Part shown: in pieces, positions 1-5,592 of the stretch | How positions within the stretch are numbered: position 1 is the stretch's first letter | How the letters are laid out: the number at the start of each line of letters is the position of its first letter | Assembly: GCF_000721935.1 (NCBI RefSeq) | Contig: NZ_KL585408.1 | Location: forward strand, 1,338 to 7,220 | DNA length: 5,883 nt | From: Streptomyces sp. NRRL WC-3549 | GTDB lineage: Bacteria > Actinomycetota > Actinomycetes > Streptomycetales > Streptomycetaceae | Reading direction: 5' to 3' | Position numbers and translations under genes: made by a program | Notes under the pieces: model-generated | Database searches by the model: none | What the model was told of the DNA's origin: nothing | What the model saw: only the letters and a program-made list of their open reading frames with translations

Positions 1-743
1 ATGAGGACGAACGCCTCGGCCGCGCCCGCCGTCAGCAGCACCCGCTCCACCGGCAGCCCGTGCCGCGCGGCGACGGCGGCGTGCGCGGGGCCCCCGTCGG
101 GGTAGGCGGCCAGCGATCCCAGCGACGCGGCTATCCGCTCCCGCAGCCAGCCGGGCGGTGTACCGGTCCGTACGTTCACGGCGAGATCGGTCAGATCCAG
201 ACCGCGTACCTCAGCGTCGCCGTGGTGCCGCAGATCCGGCTCGGCGCTGTCGATGTGCTCAGTGGGGGGCAGCATGGGAGCCATGGTGAACGGCGCGACG
301 CCATGCGTCGACGCCGGGGTGCCCATCGACGGGACCCCGCGGGCCACCGCGCACGTCGCCGACGCCGACTTCCGCTTGCGTACCAGCAGTTCGGCGGGGT
401 CCGACGCGCCCCGCGCCTCCGCCCCTGATCCGCGCGCACCCGTGAGCGCCGCCGCCTCCGCCACCGAACCGGTGGCCACGGCGGCCCGCACCACCCGCGA
501 CGGGTGAGGCACCCGCACCCGGGCCAGCACCCCGGCCGGATACGCGAGCACGGGCACCCCGAGCCGCGCCGCCGCGCCGGTGATCCCCGGCTCGTCCGCC
601 CGGGCGTCCAGCGTCGCCACGGCGGTCACGTCCCCGGCCCGCAGCCCGGCCTCCTCCAGCGTCCCGAGCACCAGCCCCAGCACCTCCTCGGGAGGTACGC
701 CACGGCGGGCGCCGACCCCGACGACGAGCGGCTGACGGGGCAT
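1..743 (-). CDS. cobC: CobE (CbiG C-terminal domain)-CobC fusion, partial: cobalamin biosynthesis protein / L-threonine-phosphate decarboxylase
   Basis: A frame reading leftward from ATG at 743-741 stays open to the window edge (247 codons), so the 3' part is missing. Residues 1 to about 136 look like a CobE/CbiG-C domain: VVGVGARRGV near the start, ADEPG at about 48-52, and a closing block with KRKSASATCAVAR. In known pathways CobE/CbiG-C assists corrin ring synthesis. Residues 137-169 form a linker rich in Pro, Met and Thr. From residue 170 (DLRHHGDAEV, then LAVNVRTGTPPGWLRERI, LAAYPDGG and VLLTAGAAEAFVL) the protein matches the N-terminus of actinobacterial CobC (Rv2231c-type), a fold type I PLP enzyme. 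CobC decarboxylates L-threonine O-3-phosphate to aminopropanol phosphate for the nucleotide loop. The PLP lysine lies beyond the window. The start is supported by GGAAGG eight bases upstream. I read every codon from 482 down to 3 and found no stop, so the fusion is in frame. Domain identities are from memory of the families. Confidence 0.88.
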   Translation of the reverse strand, partial: MPRQPLVVGVGARRGVPPEEVLGLVLGTLEEAGLRAGDVTAVATLDARADEPGITGAAARLGVPVLAYPAGVLARVRVPHPSRVVRAAVATGSVAEAAALTGARGSGAEARGASDPAELLVRKRKSASATCAVARGVPSMGTPASTHGVAPFTMAPMLPPTEHIDSAEPDLRHHGDAEVRGLDLTDLAVNVRTGTPPGWLRERIAASLGSLAAYPDGGPAHAAVAARHGLPVERVLLTAGAAEAFVL

Positions 744-834
744 GGAACGGGCCTTCCGGACGGGGGCGGCACGGCGACCCCGGTGAGGGCGGCCTGAGGT
801 GCGGGGAGCGGGGCCTATCCGCTAGCAAGGGCCC
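744..834. promoter_or_regulatory. Divergent intergenic region between the CobE-CobC gene and the ZIP transporter
   Basis: This 91-base gap must hold the promoter of the plus-strand transporter, unless that lies further upstream, and may hold that of the minus-strand cobalamin gene. It is GC-rich except for a small AT-enriched patch at about 815-828 containing the 6-base palindrome GCTAGC (821-826). TAGCAA at 823-828 ends six bases before the transporter ATG, which would suit a -10 box of a leaderless transcript, but it matches TANNNT poorly and no -35 box is clear. The gap is too short for a full cobalamin riboswitch (about 200 nt) and I see no B12-box-like segment. The promoter call is inference. 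Confidence 0.35.
752..757 (-). promoter_or_regulatory. Ribosome binding site of the CobE-CobC gene
   Basis: GGAAGG on the minus strand, eight bases before the ATG at 743. It is a good anti-16S match at normal spacing and fixes the start of the fusion at the beginning of the CobE-like domain. Confidence 0.65.
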
Positions 835-1560
835 ATGGCGGTATTCGTCGCGCTCGGCGCGTTCCTGATGACCCTGGCGGGCGGCTGGGTCGCGCAGCGC
901 GTCAGCGACCGCAGACACCTGGTCCTCGGGTTCGCCGGAGGGCTGATGCTGGGCGTCGTCGGTCTCGACCTGCTGCCCGAGGCACTGGACGCGGCGGGCG
1001 ACGAGGTCTTCGGTGTGCCGGCCGCCCTGCTGCTGTTCGTGGGCGGCTTCCTGACCGCCCACCTCGTGGAGCGCTCCCTGGCGGTACGCCAGGCCGCACA
1101 CGGCGCGGGCGAGGAACGGGTGCCGCAGGTCGGGCTGACGGCGGCGGCGGCGATGGTGGGCCACAGCCTGATGGACGGTGTCGCGCTGGGCGCCGCGTTC
1201 CAGATCGGTGGCGGAATGGGCGCCGCGGTCGCGCTCGCCGTCATCACCCACGACTTCGCCGACGGTTTCAACACGTACACGATCACCAGCCTCTACGGGA
1301 ACGCCCGACGCAAGGCCCTCCTGATGCTGTTCGCGGACGCCCTGGCCCCGGTCGTGGGCGCGGCGACCACCCTGTTCTTCACTCTTCCGGAGCAACTGCT
1401 CGGCTGCTACATCGGTTTCTTCGGCGGGGCGCTCCTCTACCTCGCCGCGGCCGAGATCCTGCCCGAGGCGCACCACGACCACCCCGCCCGCTCCACGCTG
1501 CTGTGCACCGTCGCCGGAGTGGGCTTCATCTGGCTGGTGGTCGGCGTCGCGGGGAAGTGA
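835..1560 (+). CDS. ZIP-family divalent metal transporter (GufA/ZupT-like)
   Basis: A 241-aa integral membrane protein with about eight hydrophobic segments (roughly residues 1-19, 28-49, 60-80, 100-124, 128-150, 158-183, 187-208 and 219-239) and a short cytoplasmic-type loop at 81-99, as in bacterial ZIP transporters. TM2 carries LGFAGGLMLGVVGLDLLPEA. TM4 carries H110-S-L-M-D-G and TM5 carries H139-D-F-A-D-G, at the positions of the two ZIP metal-site motifs, usually written HNxPEG and HExxHE or similar. Here Asp replaces the usual Glu and the helix prolines are missing, as in some actinobacterial and archaeal members. TM7 ends in AAAEILPEAHHDH, a further metal-ligand-rich stretch. ZIPs move Zn, Fe, Mn, Co or Ni inward across the membrane; the substrate cannot be read from sequence. 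It is the only plus-strand gene, divergent from the CobE-CobC gene and convergent with cobB. The Shine-Dalgarno is weak (AAGGG only 3-4 bases before ATG), so a leaderless start is possible. Confidence 0.88.
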   Translation: MAVFVALGAFLMTLAGGWVAQRVSDRRHLVLGFAGGLMLGVVGLDLLPEALDAAGDEVFGVPAALLLFVGGFLTAHLVERSLAVRQAAHGAGEERVPQVGLTAAAAMVGHSLMDGVALGAAFQIGGGMGAAVALAVITHDFADGFNTYTITSLYGNARRKALLMLFADALAPVVGAATTLFFTLPEQLLGCYIGFFGGALLYLAAAEILPEAHHDHPARSTLLCTVAGVGFIWLVVGVAGK

Positions 1561-1621
1561 GGCCCCGCCCCCACCGAGGGCCGCGGCACCGTCCGCCCCG
1601 GCCCCGCCGCACCCCCACCGG
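1561..1621. other. Convergent intergenic gap, possible weak terminator
   Basis: These 61 bases separate the transporter stop from the cobB stop. They contain a possible 5-bp stem, GGCCC (1561-1565) with GGGCC (1578-1582) around a 12-base loop. A second possible 5-bp stem lies further on: GCGGC at about 1583-1587 with the later GCCGC. No T-run follows either. Such GC-only stems are common by chance at this composition, so a bidirectional terminator is plausible from context but weakly supported by sequence. Confidence 0.2.
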
Positions 1622-2974
1622 TCACACCGCCCGCCGGCGGCAGTGGTCCACGAAACGCCGGGCCACACCGGGAGCCGCCGCCCAGTGCGTGTGCACATAG
1701 CTGGCGTGCACGCCGCGCTGGACGAAACCCTCCACCCGCCGCTCCGGCTGGTGCAGCCCCCACGCGGGCACGGCACCGGCGCCCGGCTCCAGCACGGTCC
1801 GGTGGAACTCGTGCCCCCGCAGCCGGGTGCCCGCCTCCGCCAGCACGCTGTCCGACACCGCCACCGCCGACCGGTAGCCGAGCGTCAGCCGCCGGGACAT
1901 CCGGGCCGAGGCGTCCAGCACCCCGCACATCGGCCGCCCGTCCAGCTCACGCGCCAGATACAGCAGCCCCGCGCACTCCGCCGCGACCGGCGCACCCGCC
2001 GAGGCCAGCTCGGTGACGGCCGCGCGCAGCGGCTCGTTCGCCGACAGCTCGGGGGCGTACACCTCGGGGAACCCGCCGCCGATCACCAGGCCCGCCGTGC
2101 CCTCGGGCAGCTTCTCGTCGCGCAGCGGATCGAAGACGGCCACCTCCGCGCCCGCCGCTCTCAGCAGCTCGGCGTGCTCGGCGTACGCGAACGTGAAGGC
2201 CGCCCCGCCCGCCACGGCCACCACCGGCCGGGCCCCCGCGACGGGCCGCTGCTCCGGCTCCCACACCGCGCCGGGCAGCCCCGGAGCCGTACGGGCCAGG
2301 GCCAGCAGGGCGTCCAGGTCGCAGCCCTCCCGCACCCGCTCCGCCATCGCCGCCACGGCCCCCACCGCGTCGGCCTGCCGCTCGGCCACCGGGACCAGAC
2401 CCAGGTGCCGCGACGGGGTCGCCACCTGCGGAGCCCGCCGCAACGCCCCCAGCACCGGCAGTCCCGTCTCCTCCAACGCCTCCCGCAGCAGCGCCTCGTG
2501 GCGGTCGGAGCCCACCTTGTTGAGGATCACCCCGCCGATGCGCACCTCCGGGTCCCAGGAGGCGAAACCGTGGACCAGCGCCGCGACCGAACGGGACTGC
2601 GAAGACGCGTCGACGACGAGCACCACCGGCGCCCGCAGCAGCTTCGAGACCTGCGCGGTGGACGCCAGCTCCCCCTGCCCCGAGGCCCCGTCGTACAGCC
2701 CCATCACCCCCTCGACGACCGCCAGGTCGCACCCGGCGGCCCCATGGCCGAACAGCGGGGCGATGAGTTCCGGCCCGCACATGTACGCGTCGAGGTTGCG
2801 CCCCGGGCGGCCGGTGGCGAGCGCGTGGTAGCCCGGGTCGATGTAGTCGGGGCCCACCTTGTGCGGGGACACGGCGAGCCCGCGCCCCGCGAACGCCGCC
2901 ATCAGGCCGGTGGCGACGGTGGTCTTGCCGCTGTTGGACGCGGGCGCGGCGACGACCAGACGGGGGACACTCAC
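1622..2974 (-). CDS. cobB: Cobyrinate / hydrogenobyrinate a,c-diamide synthase
   Basis: A 450-aa cytosolic enzyme of normal family length that uses glutamine and ATP to amidate the a and c carboxylates of (hydrogeno)cobyrinate. The N-terminal dethiobiotin-synthetase-like domain has the P-loop PASNSGKTT (residues 11-19), HKVGPDYIDPGYH (38-50) and the Walker B-like VVEGVMGLYDG (86-96). The C-terminal class I glutaminase-like domain (about 250-450) has VIGGGFPEVY (297-306), the nucleophile Cys334 in AAECAGLLYL, GHEFH (387-391), and a late HASYVHTHWA (423-432) that holds the likely catalytic His (428 or 430). The start is GTG at 2974, overlapping the cobO stop as GTGA. A second GTG immediately upstream at 2977 is equally possible. 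AGAGGGG at 2990-2984 lies 9 or 6 bases before these. It is the last gene of the minus-strand operon, directly after cobO. The upstream frame is open for hundreds of codons by composition, but homology begins only at this GTG. Confidence 0.95.
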   Translation of the reverse strand: MSVPRLVVAAPASNSGKTTVATGLMAAFAGRGLAVSPHKVGPDYIDPGYHALATGRPGRNLDAYMCGPELIAPLFGHGAAGCDLAVVEGVMGLYDGASGQGELASTAQVSKLLRAPVVLVVDASSQSRSVAALVHGFASWDPEVRIGGVILNKVGSDRHEALLREALEETGLPVLGALRRAPQVATPSRHLGLVPVAERQADAVGAVAAMAERVREGCDLDALLALARTAPGLPGAVWEPEQRPVAGARPVVAVAGGAAFTFAYAEHAELLRAAGAEVAVFDPLRDEKLPEGTAGLVIGGGFPEVYAPELSANEPLRAAVTELASAGAPVAAECAGLLYLARELDGRPMCGVLDASARMSRRLTLGYRSAVAVSDSVLAEAGTRLRGHEFHRTVLEPGAGAVPAWGLHQPERRVEGFVQRGVHASYVHTHWAAAPGVARRFVDHCRRRAV

Positions 2975-3570
2975 CACTCGATGCCCCTCTGGCCCTTCTG
3001 ACCGGCGTCCATCGGGTGCTTGACCTTCGACATGTCGGTCACCAGGTCGGCGGCCTCGATCAGCTTCGCCGGAGCGTTGCGCCCGGTGATCACCACGTGC
3101 TGGGTCCCCGGACGGTTCCGCATCACCTCGACCACCTCGTCGGTGTCGATCCAGCCCCAGTGCATCGGGTAGGCGAACTCGTCGAGCACGTACAGCTTGT
3201 ACGTCTCGGCGGCCAGGTCGCGCTTGACCTGCTCCCAGCCCTCCCGCGCCTTCTCCTCGTTGTCCAGCTGGTTGTCGCGCTGGACCCACGACCAGCCCTC
3301 GCCCATCTTGTGCCAGTCGACCGTGCCGCCCTCGCCGCTCGCCCCGAGCACCCTCAGCGCGTTCTCCTCGCCGACCTTCCACTTCGCCGACTTCACGAAC
3401 TGGAACACCCCGATCGGCCAGCCCTGGTTCCAGGCCCGCAGCGCGAGCCCGAACGCGGCCGTCGACTTGCCCTTGCCGATGCCCGTGTGCACGAAGAGCA
3501 GCGGACGGTTCCGCCGCTGACGTGTCGTCAGTCCGTCGTCCGGTACCGATACCGGCTGTCCCTGTGGCAT
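2971..3570 (-). CDS. cobO: Cob(I)yrinic acid a,c-diamide adenosyltransferase
   Basis: A 199-aa CobA/CobO/BtuR-family enzyme that transfers the 5'-deoxyadenosyl group of ATP to Co(I) of the corrinoid. The P-loop GIGKGKST spans residues 30-37. FQFVKSAKWKVGEENAL (57-73) follows, then YVLDEFAYPMHWGWI (127-141) with the Walker B acidic pair, and VVITGRNAPAKLIEAADLVT (159-178). The signature tail MSKVKHPMDAGQKGQRGIEW runs from 180 to the end. It is full length for the family, with the usual charged N-terminal extension of about 20 residues. It starts at ATG 3570 in a TAATG overlap with the chelatase stop, and GGGAGGG seven bases upstream gives strong initiation inside the preceding gene. Its stop overlaps the cobB start by four bases. 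Adenosylation follows or accompanies a,c-diamide formation, which fits the pairing with cobB. No catalytic residue is missing that I can see. Confidence 0.96.
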   Translation of the reverse strand: MPQGQPVSVPDDGLTTRQRRNRPLLFVHTGIGKGKSTAAFGLALRAWNQGWPIGVFQFVKSAKWKVGEENALRVLGASGEGGTVDWHKMGEGWSWVQRDNQLDNEEKAREGWEQVKRDLAAETYKLYVLDEFAYPMHWGWIDTDEVVEVMRNRPGTQHVVITGRNAPAKLIEAADLVTDMSKVKHPMDAGQKGQRGIEW

Positions 3571-4541
3571 TACGCGGCCCTCCCGGCGGCTTGTACGTCC
3601 TTGACCAGCCCGGCGATCGAGTCGGCCCGCAGCTCGTCGAGCGTGACCGCGCCGCCTCCCAGATCCCGGGCGAGCTGTGCGGCGAGACCGAGGCGTACGA
3701 CGCCCGTCTCGCAGTCCACGACGACCGAGGCGGTTCCCTCGGAGGCGTGCAGCCGGCCCGCCCGCCCGGCCAGCGCCACCGGGTCCGGGCCACCGGTCGC
3801 CCGGCCGTCCGTCACGACGACCAGCAGCGGACGCCGCGAGGGATCACGCAACCGCTCCACCCGCAGCACGTCGTGCGCCTTCAGCAGCCCGGCGGCCAGC
3901 GGGGTACGCCCCCCGGTCGGCAGCGACTCCAGCCGGGCCGCCGCGGCGTCCACCGACGAGGTCGGCGGCAGCGCCACCTCGGCGTCCTTCCCGCGGAACG
4001 TCACCAGCCCCACCTTGTCCCGCCGCTGGTAGGCGTCCAGCAGCAGCGACAGCACGGCACCCTTGACCGCGCCCATCCGCTGCCGGGCCGCCATCGACCC
4101 GGAGGCGTCCACCACGAACAGCACGAGGTTGCCCTCACGCCCCTCCCGGGTGGCCTGCCGCAGATCGTCACGGCGTACGACCAGTCCGCGCCCGGACCGC
4201 CCGCGCGCCCGCTGATGGGGGGCCGCCGCCTGCACGGTCGCCGCCAGATGCAGCTTCGTCAGCGCACCCTCGGGCCGGCGCGCCCCGGTCGTGCGCCCGT
4301 GCTCGGTACGGGCCCGTGAGCGCCGTCCGGCCGCGCCCTCACCCAGGCCGGGCACGCTGAGCATCTTCGCCCGGAACGGCTCCGACGCCCCGACGGGCTG
4401 CTGCTCGGGGCCGGCCCCCTCGGCCGGCGCGGAGGGCGGCTCGGACCCCGCCCCCTCGCCCCCGGCGGGCGTGTCGCCGCGTTCCGTCTCGCCGCGGTCC
4501 GGCGCGTCGGGGCCGCCACCCTGCGCCTCCGCCACCGCCGG
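3570..4541 (-). CDS. Chelatase VWA (ChlD-like) half, second frame
   Basis: About 323 codons of good coding sequence run from near 4541 to TAA 3572-3570. It begins with the rest of the linker ([18 protein letters not shown], then Glu/Pro/Gly-rich). A basic segment typical of ChlD before its VWA domain follows ([20 protein letters not shown]). The von Willebrand factor A domain has the MIDAS triad: DASGS at 4109-4095, the threonine of [10 protein letters not shown], and the aspartate of VVVTDGRA. The frame stays open further upstream, to a GTG at 4715, but there it is an out-of-frame shadow of the AAA+ half. Independent starts inside the real part would be GTG 4535 or ATG 4364. Neither has a good Shine-Dalgarno, though ATG 4364 lies just before the stop of the other frame, so coupled re-initiation cannot be excluded. 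The domain probably couples the ATPase to the large chelatase subunit. Confidence 0.82.
   Translation of the reverse strand, partial: PAVAEAQGGGPDAPDRGETERGDTPAGGEGAGSEPPSAPAEGAGPEQQPVGASEPFRAKMLSVPGLGEGAAGRRSRARTEHGRTTGARRPEGALTKLHLAATVQAAAPHQRARGRSGRGLVVRRDDLRQATREGREGNLVLFVVDASGSMAARQRMGAVKGAVLSLLLDAYQRRDKVGLVTFRGKDAEVALPPTSSVDAAAARLESLPTGGRTPLAAGLLKAHDVLRVERLRDPSRRPLLVVVTDGRATGGPDPVALAGRAGRLHASEGTASVVVDCETGVVRLGLAAQLARDLGGGAVTLDELRADSIAGLVKDVQAAGRAA
3578..3584 (-). promoter_or_regulatory. Ribosome binding site of cobO
   Basis: GGGAGGG on the minus strand, seven bases before ATG 3570, inside the last codons of the chelatase gene. With the TAATG junction it indicates translational coupling. 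Confidence 0.65.
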
Positions 4542-5592
4542 GTCCGTCGTCGTCCGGCCCCCCGTCCGGCCCGTCGGTGTCGTCCCCCGACTCCCGGAGG
4601 GCGTCGTCGAGCTTGTCCTCGTCCAGCCCGGGCGCGTCGAACGGGTTGCGCCGGCGCCGGTGGGGGAGCGCCAGGAGCGCGGCCTGCCGCACGTCCTCGG
4701 CGGTGACCTCCTCACGCCCCGCCCACGCGGCCAGCGCGGTCGCGGTACGGGCCATGACGATGTCGGCCCGCATCCCGTCGACCTCGAACGCCGCGCAGGT
4801 GGCCGCGATCTGCCGCAGCGCCCCGTCGCCGAGCACCACCCGGGGCAGCAGGAGGCGTGCGGCGGCGATCCGCTCGCGCAACGCCGACTCCTCCCCGGCC
4901 CACCGGGCGGCGAACGCCTCCGGGTCGTCGTCGTACGCCAGCCGGCGCCGTACGACCTCCACCCGCTGGTCGGTGTCCCGGGACGCGGCGACCTCGACGG
5001 TCAGCCCGAACCGGTCCAGCAGCTGGGGCCGCAGCTCGCCCTCCTCCGGGTTCATCGTCCCGACGAGCAGGAACCGCGCCGCATGCCGTACGGAGACGCC
5101 CTCGCGCTCGACGTAGGAGGCACCCATGGCCGCCGCGTCGAGCAGCAGGTCCACCAGGTGGTCGTGGAGGAGGTTGACCTCGTCCACGTAGAGGATCCCG
5201 CGGTGGGCGTCCGCCAGCAGTCCCGGCTCGAAGGCCTTCACGCCCTCGGAGAGGGCCCGTTCGATGTCGAGGGCGCCCACCAGCCGGTCCTCCGACGCGC
5301 CGACCGGCAGTTCCACGGTCCGGGCGGGCCGCGACACGCCCGGACCTGCCTCGTGCGGACCGTCCGGACACGCCGGGTCGGGCGCCGTCGGGTCGCAGGA
5401 GAACCGGCACCCGGACACCACCCGGACCTCCGGCATGAGCGCGGCCAGCGCCCGCACGGCGGTGGACTTGGCGGTGCCCTTCTCCCCGCGTACGAGGACC
5501 CCGCCGACGGCCGGGCTGACGGCGTTGAGCAGCAGCCCGAGCCGTAGGTCGTCCTGCCCGACGATGGCGGTGAAGGGATACGGCGTACTCAC
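4339..5592 (-). CDS. Chelatase AAA+ (ChlI/BchI-like) half, first frame
   Basis: As written, this frame encodes 417 residues. About 350 are credible protein; the remaining ~67 are an Arg/Gly-rich out-of-frame tail ending at TGA 4341-4339. The motifs are [16 protein letters not shown] (10-25), typical of ChlI; Walker [10 protein letters not shown] (36-44); Walker [11 protein letters not shown] (133-142); sensor 1 in [20 protein letters not shown] (178-197), with Arg188 and Arg194 as possible finger residues; and the lid region [12 protein letters not shown]. Cys62, Cys66 and Cys75 lie in the insertion after the first strand. The start is GTG at 5592, overlapping the upstream stop as GTGA, with AGGAGG close before it. 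If translated as it stands it resembles a stand-alone small subunit with a basic tail. The fused-protein reading is described in the whole-locus entry. Confidence 0.85.
   Translation of the reverse strand: MSTPYPFTAIVGQDDLRLGLLLNAVSPAVGGVLVRGEKGTAKSTAVRALAALMPEVRVVSGCRFSCDPTAPDPACPDGPHEAGPGVSRPARTVELPVGASEDRLVGALDIERALSEGVKAFEPGLLADAHRGILYVDEVNLLHDHLVDLLLDAAAMGASYVEREGVSVRHAARFLLVGTMNPEEGELRPQLLDRFGLTVEVAASRDTDQRVEVVRRRLAYDDDPEAFAARWAGEESALRERIAAARLLLPRVVLGDGALRQIAATCAAFEVDGMRADIVMARTATALAAWAGREEVTAEDVRQAALLALPHRRRRNPFDAPGLDEDKLDDALRESGDDTDGPDGGPDDDGPGGGGGAGWRPRRAGPRRDGTRRHARRGRGGGVRAALRAGRGGRPRAAARRGVGAVPGEDAQRARPG
4537..4563 (-). other. Frame-transition site in the chelatase linker (+1)
   Basis: Third-position G/C holds in the first frame down to about GAC-GAC-GAC (4554-4546) and then drops (GGA, GGT, GGA, GCA). 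The frame one base over becomes almost purely G/C-ending (CCG, GCG, GTG, GCG, GAG, GCG, CAG). Two spots can carry the change. At CCC (4542-4540) followed by G, one surplus C or a ribosomal +1 slip from CCC to CCG gives the smooth sequence DDDGPAVAEAQ. At the run of six G (4563-4558), a length change gives [15 protein letters not shown]. The first is more natural. Confidence 0.75.

Larger units (their letters stand above)
3570..5592 (-). pseudogene. chlD: Putative cobaltochelatase, ChlI-ChlD type (AAA+ plus VWA), with a reading-frame break in the linker
   Basis: Taken as one gene, this is the ATPase/VWA component of a cobalt (or magnesium) chelatase. Joining the two frames by a +1 step gives about 673 residues, the size I expect for actinobacterial ChlI-ChlD fusions: AAA+ module about 1-330, acidic Gly/Pro linker about 330-450, VWA module about 480-673. 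In this family the ATPase drives metal insertion by a large CobN/ChlH subunit, which is not visible here. Reading leftward from GTG 5592, the first frame makes sense through the [16 protein letters not shown] stretch near 4541. The sensible sequence then continues one base over, in the frame ending at TAA 3572-3570. I use the type pseudogene because the gene is not one open frame as given. It may still be functional if the break is a sequencing error or a programmed frameshift; both halves keep every key motif. It lies in an operon with cobO and cobB. Confidence 0.8.

Noticed and set aside
744..834. Possible cobalamin riboswitch in the divergent gap
   Set aside because: The gap is only 91 bases and no B12-box-like segment is visible. 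A riboswitch for the main operon, if any, would lie right of the window.
1561..1621. Strong bidirectional intrinsic terminator
   Set aside because: Only short 5-bp GC stems with long loops and no T-run are visible; they could occur by chance.
259..1776. A 505-residue open frame on the minus strand across the transporter, the divergent gap and part of cobB
   Set aside because: It is antisense to a clear ZIP gene and to part of cobB, its peptide is Arg/Gly/Ala-rich with no recognisable domain, and the true minus-strand gene at 1-743 is in another frame. Long spurious frames are expected at this GC content.
1643..3001. A 452-residue plus-strand frame over cobB
   Set aside because: It is the antisense shadow of cobB, with His/Arg/Gln/Pro-rich sequence typical of reverse frames in high-GC genes.
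2975..3793. A longer N-terminal extension of cobB (total 723 residues)
   Set aside because: The added ~270 residues overlap all of cobO and part of the chelatase in another frame, look low-complexity, and have no homology signal. CobB similarity and normal length begin at the GTGA junction.
4291..5547. A 418-residue plus-strand frame over the chelatase
   Set aside because: It is antisense to the well-conserved AAA+ half, with no recognisable domain. The same holds for the plus-strand frames at 3016-4032 and 3522-4319.
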